Source of the DNA: Puccinellia tenuiflora
Lineage: Eukaryota > Streptophyta > Magnoliopsida > Poales > Poaceae
Length of the DNA stretch: 64,000 bases
Assembly (NCBI GenBank): GCA_012064385.1
Contig: QRDG01000535.1
Coordinates: 417,225 to 481,224 of the forward strand
Reading direction: 5' to 3'
Shown here piece by piece: positions 44,311 through 53,989 of the stretch (positions are counted from its first letter, which is position 1; the number at the start of each line of letters is the position of its first letter). The notes under the pieces are model-generated. The model did no database searches, had not been told where the DNA came from, and was given only the letters and a program-made list of their open reading frames with translations. The translations under genes were made by a program, and so were the position numbers.

Positions 44311-45771
44311 ATGTCACTGATGTCTACTACATAGTTCTATTCTTGTAGACTTGTTGGGCCTCCAAGCGCAAAGGTTTGTAGGACAACGAAAAATTTCCCT
44401 TAAGTGAGTAACCCAAGGTTTATCGAATCCATGGGAGAAAGAGGTTGAACGTATCCTCTCTCAAGCAATCCTACAATTAAGATACAAGAAGTCTCTTGTG
44501 TCCCCAACACACCCAATACAATGGCTAATTGTATAGGTGCACTAGTTCGGCGAAGAGATAGTAATGCAAGTGATATGGATGGTAAAAGGTGATTTTGTAA
44601 TTCTGTAATTAAAATGACAGCAAGCAAACGAGTGACAAAAGTGACTAAAAACGGTGTATCAATGCTTGGAAACAAGGCCTAGGCTTCATACTTTCACTAG
44701 TGACTACTCTCAACATCATTAACATAATTAAACACATGATAGTTCCCACAAAAACACATGCATGGTAAACGTTACTCGGAGATCATTCTTTCGTGGATCA
44801 AATAGGATGAGAATTGCGTAGGGCTACAAAAATCATACCTTAAAGTTCGTATTCCACATCTATGGACACTTCATGCTGTCACTATCTGCATCCAAAGATA
44901 GTACTAACAAACACCACAACCTATTTCTTGAATAGTCTCTTTCTTCAATAACACAAGCATCAAGAAACCTCTAATGATGAAGATCCCCCTAACTTGATGC
45001 ATAGAGCCACACACGGCACCCTCAATGTCACCGTGGTACCGTGATCACAACGGTGACTCCGCAAATTATACTAGATAACACCACTTGAGCAACATCATAT
45101 CCATTACACATAGGGAAACATCATGTATTCAACTATACTAATAAAGCTCATGATCACAACGAAGATCACATCATGGGAGAGAGAGATAACCACATAGATA
45201 CTTGTATAAGCCTCAGCCCCGGTGAGGGACTACTCCCTCCTCATCACGGGAAGCAGCGGTGTTGATGGAGATGGCTCCGGCGGTCGATCCCCGTCCCGGC
45301 ACCTTCTGAACCCCCGAAACATGTCGGCGATGGCGGCGAAGCTCTGTATCGTATTTGGGAAAATTCTTCGGGGGTTAGGGTTTTTTTGCCGGGGATGATT
45401 TATAGGCCAAAGGGCATCGCGAGGGGGTCTCCGAGGGGCAGGGAACACCCCCGGCCGTGGCCCCCCTTAGACCCGCGGGTGGGACCCGCCCCTGGCCTGT
45501 GGGTCCCTCCCGAGGTCGCCCTTCTGGCTCCAGTCCTTATTTCCTCAATAAAAATCTCCGTAAATTTTCGTCCAATTCCAAGAATATTTCCAGAAGTAAC
45601 TTTCTGCAACAAAATCAGCACAAAATCAGAGAACTGGCACTGGGCATCTTGTCAATAGGTTAGTCCAACAAAATACATAAAAATGATGTAATAATGGTAT
45701 TAAAAACATGTGACAACATCACAAAACTAGCATGGATCAATAAAAAATTATAGATACATTTGACACGTATC
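44311..45771 (-). repeat. Triticeae high-copy repeat, TGATACGTGTC... (minus)
   Basis: It starts on the minus strand at 45771 with TGATACGTGTC and runs to 'gtagtagacatca' near 44311. It contains phrases typical of this repeat (caacacacccaatacaatgg; gtgcactagttcggcgaaga). No coding content. The start is repeated at 43553-43773. Confidence 0.6.
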
Positions 45772-46018
45772 AGTCACCAACTCTCTCGATACATCCAAGA
45801 AGTCCATGCCCTCTTATATTGCGGTTAGACATGACGATCCTCTAGCCCCCATCCAGCCACATATGACTCCTTTGGGTCTTCCACTTATGTTTGATGGAAC
45901 TCACTTTTCGTATTGAAAATCTTCTAAGAAATATTTTTGTCGTAGCATGTCAACAATGGTGGTAAATTTCGTGCTCAAGAGTTGCCAAAAAGTTGTGGAC
46001 CTATTAGGGAAGAAGGCC
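45772..46018 (+). pseudogene. Copia-like gag N-terminus fragment
   Basis: The forward translation gives PLGLPLMFDGTHFSY followed by a stop where W would be expected, then MSTMVVNFVLKSCQKVVDLLGKKAP. This resembles the 'F-DGTNYPYWK' start of plant Copia-type gag. It is probably the continuation of the leader at 44120-44310, interrupted by the TGATACG repeat. Confidence 0.4.
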
Positions 46019-47412
46019 CCTTAAATAGGTGCACCAAAATCTTCCCGTTGGGGGCAATTCTACGTGAGGCCGACCAAGCCGGCCACAAGCCGGCCAGTCA
46101 AAGGGCCATCCAGGCTGGGCTAGCCCGACCATGATGGCCGGCCAGCAAACAGAGGGGACCGGCCATAGGGCCGGCCATGCCGGCCTAGTTGAAACGTCGA
46201 AACTAAAAATGCAATAACTTTCGCATCTGGACTCCGTTTTCGATGATCTTGGGCTTGTTTTGAAGCTAACAACAAGCTCTGGATATTCATACAGAGAAAC
46301 ATAAAAAACAACAAAAAAGGTTAGAGCCAAATGGGGAGAGGTTAGACCTCTATATAAAACCAGCAAACCTGAAACGTAAAATCTTTTGCAAATGAAGTCC
46401 GAAAGAGGTGAAACCAATTTTGTTGGAAAGAGGTGGGAATATTGAAAACAATTAAGGGAGAAAGTATCACACATAGAGAAGTGTGGAACCTTTCTTGAAG
46501 ACAAACCGACAATATGTCCAACAACGAAAACACAATATAAGATGCATATGAAATCAGTTTTTGATGAACTTGGGCTTGTCATGAAGAACACGACGGGCAC
46601 CAACCACTCACATAGATAAGAGACAAATAAGAACCAATAAAGATGATGCCAAGGATGCAAAGGTTTGAGCTCTCTACGACCAATATGCTAAAACTCATCG
46701 AGAGCCCCTCTTGATAGTATGATTATCTATCCTATAACCCGATCTCCCAACTAGTACCATGAGACGGTAAAATAGAAACCCTATCAAGATCATACCATTT
46801 CCTTGCGCATTCCACTTGAGCTAGATGATGATGATCTTGATCTCCTCAAGTTGGACCATCTTTTTTTATTACACTTTGCTCGGTGAAGACTCTCATATGG
46901 CTCCCCCATAAACCATTATGGGAAAGCCTCTCTTAGGCATGTCTTCACTTGACCATTATCTCCGAATGGATGGAAAGCTCCAAGCATGTGATCTCTTCGA
47001 GATGTTCCTCTTGGAATTGCACTTCTCAAGCTTGATGACGACCACCAACTTGTCGTTATCCTCCATGTGCTATATGAAATCTGCCTTTTGATACAAGCCC
47101 ACGGTAAGATACCTTGTATCTTATCTCCTCTCTTCATTATGATGATGTCTTGAAGATAAACATGAATGTCCATGCCATCCTATTCTTCAAGACATACTTG
47201 CAATATGCTCAATACTATCATGACCATTCTTCGGATAACACCTTGAACATGTTGGTCATCACATAATATTCTTCTTTCAACCTAGAAACCAACATATAGT
47301 ATTCAAGCATTGCCTATGGACCAATCCTACAAATATAACCCAATAAAAACATTAGTCCATATAGATTGTCATTAATTATCAAAACCACACATGGGGCAAC
47401 CATGCTTTTTCA
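46019..47412 (-). repeat. Truncated LTR, TGAAAAAGCATGG... (minus)
   Basis: The minus-strand start at 47412 reads TGAAAAAGCATGGTTGCCCC, typical of Triticeae LTRs that end CTTTCA. The interior has GGCCGGCC-rich direct repeats (46070-46190). No second LTR in this orientation was found. Confidence 0.5.
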
Positions 47413-47819
47413 GCGCCATTGTCTCTCATGACATGGTTCAAACGTGGGACCAGCCAGGCCAACTCGACAAACCTGCCTGGGATGGTGGTGGGACATGATG
47501 TCCTCGAGGCCGCGCAGTCCTACTCGGCATGCATGAAGGCACGAGTAGACGCCCATGGACATGTCCGCCACGAGCTCAAGCTCCGAGAGAAGGGTCATGT
47601 ACCTCTGCCCTCACCGGCACGAGCTCACGCCCTCACCGCGGCGGTGAATTTACCAAGATGAAACTCACGATGGAATCCTTTTGGATTTGGACATCCTTGA
47701 CTTCTTATGTGTGGATTTAAATATTATTCATTGTTACGTACGTAGTTGACAGGATGCGGACTGGATCAAATATATTTGGACAATAGGTGGACAGTTTGGA
47801 CGGCGTTGATCCATTTCAG
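47413..47819. other. Intergenic sequence, no feature seen
   Basis: Mostly unique-looking DNA with an accidental ORF (47419-47661). No domain, repeat terminus or RNA gene recognised. Confidence 0.4.
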
Positions 47820-48370
47820 GTTTTGGGCAACGAAAAAAATAGCACGCTATTTCCCGGTTAATAGCACGATATAGCGTATTTGGAGAGGCTACGCTATATT
47901 TAGCCTAAAGTTGACGCTACGGCGCTATTTGCGTTTTATACGCGCCAAACCATACTAAATGTGGTAATGTTATAGCTACACTAACAAAAATCATAGAAAT
48001 TACGTTAGGTAATGATGATGGCGGGCAATCTGTTGGTTCTTCTAGTTATTCTGAAGACGATGTTAATGATTCTGATTAAAGTTTAAAACTGTTTATCTTT
48101 TAGTTTATTAATTTTCATGGTTTAAGCCTCATATTTGTATTTGTGCCATTGATTTTGCCTTGGCATTTGAATATGGTTACCTGGTTAAACATGTATTGCT
48201 TCTGGACAAATTTTTAGTGCTGAAATCTTTAATATTTGGGTTATTTCTTGCATTTTTTTCATCACGCTATTTTACATGTAACTTCGCTATATCACGCTAT
48301 ATCTTGTATAGCTTCTGCAGGAGGGCCACGCTATTTTTGATAGCACGCTATTTTTTTCCTTGGTTTTGGG
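47820..48370. mobile_element. hAT-type MITE (47828-48362) with 8-bp target duplication GTTTTGGG
   Basis: The termini are inverted repeats CAACGAAAAAAATAGC and (reverse complement of the right end) CAAGGAAAAAAATAGC. They are flanked on both sides by GTTTTGGG (47820-47827 and 48363-48370), an 8-bp duplication as hAT transposase makes. Subterminal 'agcacgctat' motifs are repeated inside. A short acidic reading frame ending SYSEDDVNDSD-stop (about 48000-48079) looks like a hAT transposase tail, implying a deletion derivative. It lies about 75 bp upstream of the H2B octamer motif. Confidence 0.82.
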
Positions 48371-48445
48371 GTGAACGCCTTTTCTCGATCCCGCTCACAA
48401 ATTCTTTTCTTGATACGATCCCGCCCATAATTTTGCCACCTCACC

Positions 48446-48571
48446 GATCCGCGCCAAAACGCATCCCATCCGTCCAGCCAAAGCGGCACCAACCGCCTCA
48501 TGCCGCTCCACGTCACCGATCCGCAGCACCAGCCCTTGGACCAATCAGCGCCCACCGCCTCCCGCTATAAA
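48446..48571 (+). promoter_or_regulatory. Histone H2B promoter: octamer, hexamer, CCAAT, TATA
   Basis: Perfect plant histone octamer in reverse orientation (GATCCGCG, 48446-48453), ACGTCA hexamer (48510-48515), a near-octamer GATCCGCA (48518-48525), CCAAT (48541-48545) and TATAAA (48566-48571). ATG follows 114 bp after the TATA box. Octamer and hexamer elements are known to give S-phase and meristem expression of plant histone genes. Confidence 0.85.
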
Positions 48572-48684
48572 GTCGTCGCCCCCGTCTCCTCCTCTCACCA
48601 CCGCAGCACAAATTCCCCAATCTCCTCCCGCACGCAAGCGCAAAGCCAAAGCCAATCCCCACCACCAGCACCACCTCCGATCCG

Positions 48685-49146
48685 ATGGCGCCCAAGGCCG
48701 AGAAGAAGCCGGCGGCGAAGAAGCCCGTGGAGGAGGAGCCCGCGGCGGAGAAGGCCGAGAAGGCCCCGGCCGCGAAGAAGCCCAAGGCCGGGAAGAGCCT
48801 GCCGGCGGGGAAGACCGCCGCCAAGGAGGGCGGCGTGGACAAGAAGTCGAAGAAGAAGAACAAGAAGAGCGTAGAGACCTACAAGATCTACATCTTCAAG
48901 GTGCTCAAGCAGGTCCACCCCGACATCGGCATCTCCTCCAAGGCCATGTCCATCATGAACTCCTTCATCAACGACATCTTCGAGAAGCTGGCCGGGGAGT
49001 CGGCGAAGCTCGCCCGCTACAACAAGAAGCCCACCATCACCTCCAGGGAGATCCAGACCTCCGTCCGCCTCGTCCTCCCCGGGGAGCTCGCCAAGCACGC
49101 CGTCTCAGAGGGCACCAAGGCCGTCACCAAGTTCACCTCCTCTTAG
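48685..49146 (+). CDS. H2B: Histone H2B
   Basis: Intact single-exon gene of 153 codons. H2B pairs with H2A in the nucleosome core and packs nuclear DNA. Residues 1-60 form the long plant-type Lys/Ala/Pro-rich tail with repeated 'EKKPAAKKP' and a KKSKKKNKK basic patch. The histone fold follows (SVETYKIYIFKVLKQVHPD, KAMSIMNSFINDIFEKLA, TITSREIQTSVRLVLPGELAKHA). The C-terminus AVTKFTSS contains the conserved ubiquitination lysine (K149). Length, lack of introns and GC-rich third positions fit grass H2B. The start is fixed by the MAPK N-terminus and a 5' UTR of about 90 bp. Promoter and neighbouring hAT insertion are listed separately. It is the only ordinary protein gene I can support here, and it appears functional. 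Confidence 0.98.
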   Translation: MAPKAEKKPAAKKPVEEEPAAEKAEKAPAAKKPKAGKSLPAGKTAAKEGGVDKKSKKKNKKSVETYKIYIFKVLKQVHPDIGISSKAMSIMNSFINDIFEKLAGESAKLARYNKKPTITSREIQTSVRLVLPGELAKHAVSEGTKAVTKFTSS

Positions 49147-49281
49147 GTTCGCCGCTCCCCATGGTAGTGGTAGATGGCTGCTGCTAATCGCTTCTCAGAA
49201 GTCTGCTTGTTATCTAGAATCACTGGTAGTGTTTGTAGTTATATTGATCTATGTATGACGGTTTGTAAGAATTCTGTGGTG

Positions 49282-52200
49282 CTGCTTTTGCCTTGCCGAT
49301 CTAAATGGTAACGATGCATTCTGCTATGATTCGCGTGTAATGCTTTGGTTGTGCGTAATGAAAATTCCGATGGTTATGTGATTTTGTGTATCCGTGTGGT
49401 GCTGCACTTGGGATTGCTACTCTATCCATTTATCATTTTTGGCTGCCCATGGTATAGAACTATGCATCCGAATCAAATTGGTCTTATCTGAATTGAATTG
49501 AATAGTAATTTGCGATTTGGCATCGAATGAGGGCTGCTGCTGGTTAGTGCATATTCATCGGATCAGTATTGTGAGTGATATTGTGAGTGATTATGTTCCA
49601 TTTTTGCTATTATATCTGGTGATGTGGTATGTATATGTGATGATCGTATCGTTTAGTGCACTGTACTGTTCTGCACATGTTCTTGAATTTTGTAGTAGTA
49701 GTCTGCAAGAACTATCTAGGCCTTAGCTGAAAAGTGTCAAATCTGATGTAAACGACTGTTGAATAGTATCAATCTTGCTCAGGATATTGCTAAGATTGTA
49801 TTTCCTGTTGGGATCACTTCCATGTTTAAGGAACAAGTTGTCTGCTCAAAATACAATATGTTGTTATATTTCCAGTTTAGGGAACAAACATTTTGCTCAG
49901 ACAACAATATACTTGCGCTTACTTCATTGGCAGCACGGATATGAATAATTGCCATATGTTTGATGTTTATCTCTTGATTTTGAATGCCTCTGTTTTGATT
50001 GCATAGGAACATAAACAGTCTGTATTGCTGGTCTTGTTGTATGTGTTTGGTAGCAGAAATTTCAAGTTTCATATACCTACTGCTTGCTAGAAATTTGTTG
50101 TCGTGTTGTATCGGACTATAAGTATGCAGTAGCATCGATACACAATTTAACTCGGACTATCAGCTCTTATCTGAAACAATCAGGACATTATGTACTAGTG
50201 TATGATGGGTATTGATGGATGGATGATGGTGACTGTGTAGTCGTGGTTGTGAGAAGATGCTGCTTTTGCCTATTGATTTGAATTTTTAGTAATGCATTTC
50301 TGCTATTATATGTGATGGCCGAGTAATGCTCTGGTCGTGTGTCCTGTATATACGATGGTTGGATCATTTTGTGGATCTAAACTTTTCCGCACCTGCTGAA
50401 TTTTGTGGAAGTAAATCTGCGAACCATACACATAGGCCTTAGCCTTAGCTGAAGTGTCTAACCCGCTGCAAACGGCTGTTCAGTAGTGTCTAACTTGCTG
50501 CCAACGGCTGTTCAGCTAGGATTGTATTTTCTGCTGAGATCTCTTTCATGTTCAAGGAACGACCTGTTTTGCTCACAATATAGTTATGTTGTATTTCCAG
50601 TTTAAGGTACAGTCATTTTGCTCAGACAACAGGATAGTTGCACATGTTCATTCTTGCCATTGGCAGCACTGATATATTAATGGACTAGTTGCCATGTAGC
50701 CACAATATGGCTTACTATCAATTACCTGTACTGAAGCAATTCAGATATACAATGGAAAACCTTTCAGCTTAGTGTTTATCTCTTGATATACATTAAAACA
50801 AAATAGCCTGTGTATTGTAGGTCTTGTTGTAGTGTGTTTGGGATCAGAATTTTCCATGTTCTTATTTACAATTAATACCTACTGCTTGCTAGAATTTGGT
50901 TCAAGCCTGACGACTGTCGTTTCAGAAAATGGAATATGCAGTAGCATCTGTATCCAATGTACCTTGACTAGTCTTGCTGCAATCAATCATCATACATGCA
51001 AATCATTGTCTCTATTGAGCGACATACAGATCTATGTCTGTGTTGAGTAACGCAAAAGGAAGGCAATTTTAGTTACCGGCACTGCAGCATTGCAGGTGTC
51101 CCCGTCAGCTTCATGTAACCATGCTTACCTCTTGATTTTGAATGCCTCTGTTTTGATTGCATAGGAGCAGAAACATCATGTGTATTTTGGTCTTGTTGTG
51201 ATATGTTTTGGAGCAGAAAATTCCAGTTTCTTATACCTACTCCTTGCTAGAAATTGGTTGAATGTGAGATGCGTGTCGTATCGGATAGAAGTATGCAGTA
51301 GCATCTGTATCCAATGTAACTCAGACTATCAGCTCTTATCTGAATCAATAGCTCTCATCTGAATTATTTAGTGTATGATGGGTATTGATGGATGGATGAT
51401 GGTTAGTGTGTAGTCGTGGCTATGAAGATGTTTCCGTGCTGCTGCTTTTGCCTATTGATCTGAACTTTTAATACTACCTCTGTCCTAAAAAGGATGTCAC
51501 AAATTTTTCTAAATTGGATATATCTATATACTAAATCATGTCTAGATACATCAAAATTTAGACAAACTTATGACATTTTTTTTGGGACGGAGGGAGTAAT
51601 ACATTTCTGCTATGTATGTGACTGCTGAGTAATGCTCTGGTCGCGTGTCGTGTATATGCAATGGTTGGATCATTTTGTGGATCTCAACTTCTCCGCACCT
51701 GTTGAAGTTTGTAGATTGAGTCTGCAAGAACCATACACGTAGGCCTTAGCTGAAGTGTCTGACCTGATGCAAACGGCCGTTGAGTAGTATCAGTCTTGCT
51801 TAGGCTATTGCTAGGATTGTATTTTCTGTTGAGATCTCTTTCATGTTAATGGAACGAGCGTTTTGCTCGCAATACAATTATGTTGTATTTCCAGTTTAAG
51901 GTCCAATCATTTTGCTCAGACAATAGTATAGTTGTGCATGTTCATTCTTGCCATTGGCAGCACTGACATATTAGTGACTAGTTTCCACGTAGCCAAGAAT
52001 TTGGCTTACTGTTAACTACCTCCAGTGAAGCAATTCAGATATACAGTGGACAACTTTCAGCTTGATGTTTATTTCTTGATTTTGCATGCATAGAAACAAA
52101 ACTGCCTGTGTATTGTAGGTCTTGCTGTAGTATGTTTGATATCAGAATTTTCTATGTTTTTCTTTACAATTAATACCTACTGCTTGCTAGAATATGCCTG

Positions 52201-52330
52201 ACGTGTGTCGTATCGGAATAAAATATGCACTAACATTTGTATCCAATGCTGCATGCTGCAAGCAATCATCGTACATGAAAATCATTCTCTGTTGAGATCC
52301 CAGACACACTACAACAAGACCTACAAAAAG
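49282..52330 (+). repeat. Three diverged tandem copies of the H2B 3' flank
   Basis: The H2B 3' UTR/downstream text (gctgcttttgcc ... aatgctttggt ... ggccttag) at about 49282-49730 recurs at about 50261-50440 and 51440-51750. Each copy is followed by the same series of landmarks: 'cattttgctcagacaa' (49889, 50612, 51909), 'ggtcttgttgt' (50029, 50819, 52118) and 'tacctactgcttgctag' (50077, 50877, 52173). The second unit holds an extra internal duplication of about 370 bp (second 'ggtcttgttgt' at 51189). Unit length is about 1 kb. No H2B coding sequence is repeated. Confidence 0.75.
51474..51596. mobile_element. Stowaway (Tc1/Mariner) MITE
   Basis: A 123-bp element with termini ctacctctgtcctaaaa and ttttgggacggagggag, the standard Stowaway ends, flanked by TA on both sides (51472-51473, 51597-51598). 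It interrupts the third tandem unit of the H2B flank array. Confidence 0.88.
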
Positions 52331-53499
52331 GAAGGCAAATTTAGGTGGTATTAAAATGAACTGTAGCGACTTTGTTCCTTTGTGGTAGCGGTTTTTCGGT
52401 GCTACAGGGCAAGTCTTCCTTCCAGGAATATTTTAATTTTCTTTTTTAGAAAAAAAATACTGTAAGTAGAATTATATTCAAAATAAAAGGGGTTGTCGTA
52501 AGAAAACAGATGAATACTTCCTCATTTCTCGATTTTTTGGCGGCACCAAGCCTGTTAAAACATATTCGTGTTTTGTGTTGGTTTCCTTGTCTAGACACGT
52601 TGTAGAGTTTCCAGACTGCATCAAGCTTGGACATGTTGGTAGGTACTTCAATTTGCTTGTACCTCCAGGACGCAATTGTTTCTGAGCAGACTCAGCGCCA
52701 TCACGGTTCGCTGTACTGTATTCTGGACAATGGCGTGACCTCACTTCTCGTATACCTGTAAATTTTACCTAAGAAGGCTGTGACTGTGAGTTTGTGACTT
52801 GTAAGGCTGGGTAAGGCTGTTTGTATAAATACGTGCATGCAGCAGGAGTGTCTTGATCGCTTTGACCTTGTATGAAACAGAGCAGACGGATCAGATAAAA
52901 TTCAGTTGTAGTGCTCATGGAACTTTCACTTAGCCTACAGGCTACAGGCACAGGCAACGCAATGCACTATATGGCCAGGATACCAGCCAAACTAGTCTCT
53001 GTAATAATTAGGAGAAGCTGATGTGAGAGCACAAGACTTGGGATGATTGTGCTACGGGAAACTGATCTCCCCAAGGGCGACTTCGCCCCAGCAACAACCG
53101 CTGGCCCTGCACCACCTCTTCGCGGCGGCGAGCGCTTCTATGGTTAGCAGGGGAGCTCATAGCGGCGACTTCGACGGAGGGATGCGCCGTTGGTGGTGGG
53201 GCGGTTGCTGCCGACGGTGGAGGCCTCAGCTGTTAGCGACTCTCTACTATCAGTGTTTCAGAGACACTAACATAGGTTCAGGAATTACAAACGGTAGCGT
53301 GATCCCCTCAGATACAAGCACAAAGTGTGCTGAAATAGGAAGAAGCAAGAACAGGGGGTAGGGCTAAGAGCCAGGAAAGAGAGAGGACCGCCGAGTTCGT
53401 GATCGATCTTCGATGCTGATGTTGGACAGCTCTGGATGGTTTTTTTTTTAAGATTTATCTGGATGTCAATGATTTCAGCCATTCCTCGCCTTATACACG
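52331..53499. other. Intergenic sequence with an orphan TATA motif
   Basis: TATAAATA (52824-52831) is followed by CATGCA (52836-52841, RY-like motif), but no convincing ORF lies downstream. The 104-residue ORF at 53047-53361 has no recognisable domain. It may be relic genic or promoter DNA. Confidence 0.3.
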
Positions 53500-53504
53500 C
53501 GGAT
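53500..53504. repeat. Target-site duplication CGGAT of the Copia element, left copy
   Basis: It matches 58601-58605 on the other side of the element. Confidence 0.9.
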
Positions 53505-53669
53505 TGTGAAACGAAACTATCGATCAGGTAGAGAGGGTTCTACTCGGATGAATATCCCGAGCCCCATCATGATGTATATATAGTGTGCACGTTGCGGTGC
53601 TAGCTAATACAATACGATGTGGACTGAAGGTCCTTTACAATGCCGTGTCGGTTACAATTCTTTCTAACA
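53505..53669 (-). repeat. 3' LTR of Copia element
   Basis: On the minus strand it begins TGTTAGAAAGAATTG and ends GTTTCACA. Confidence 0.93.
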
Positions 53670-53989
53670 CCCTCCCTTAATCACAGCTTACTCAAGTTGA
53701 GATTATGTTTGAACTCCTCGAAGTTGCGCAATGGAAGCGGTTTCGGGTTTTCTGTTTCCGAAGACTAGTAAAATAGCTTTTTCGAAATCAATTTCGAAAA
53801 AGAACTACTAATCCTTAACTTTTCGAGGAATCCTTCATCAGTGGTTGTGAATGACTGACTTTTTCAATCCTTTCGACTTGTAAAACCATCAGCTACTTGA
53901 TCTTTTGAAGAAACAAATCGAATTTCCAACTGTTTTTCTCAGAACTCTCTCTAACAAAATGGAAAACTATCTCAATGTGCCTTGCTCTT

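Noticed and set aside
47419..47720. Short ORFs between the LTR fragment and the hAT element
   Set aside because: Overlapping frames of similar length without domains or promoter.
53047..53361. 104-codon ORF after the orphan TATA motif
   Set aside because: No domain, Trp/Gly-rich chance-like composition, no splice or homology support.
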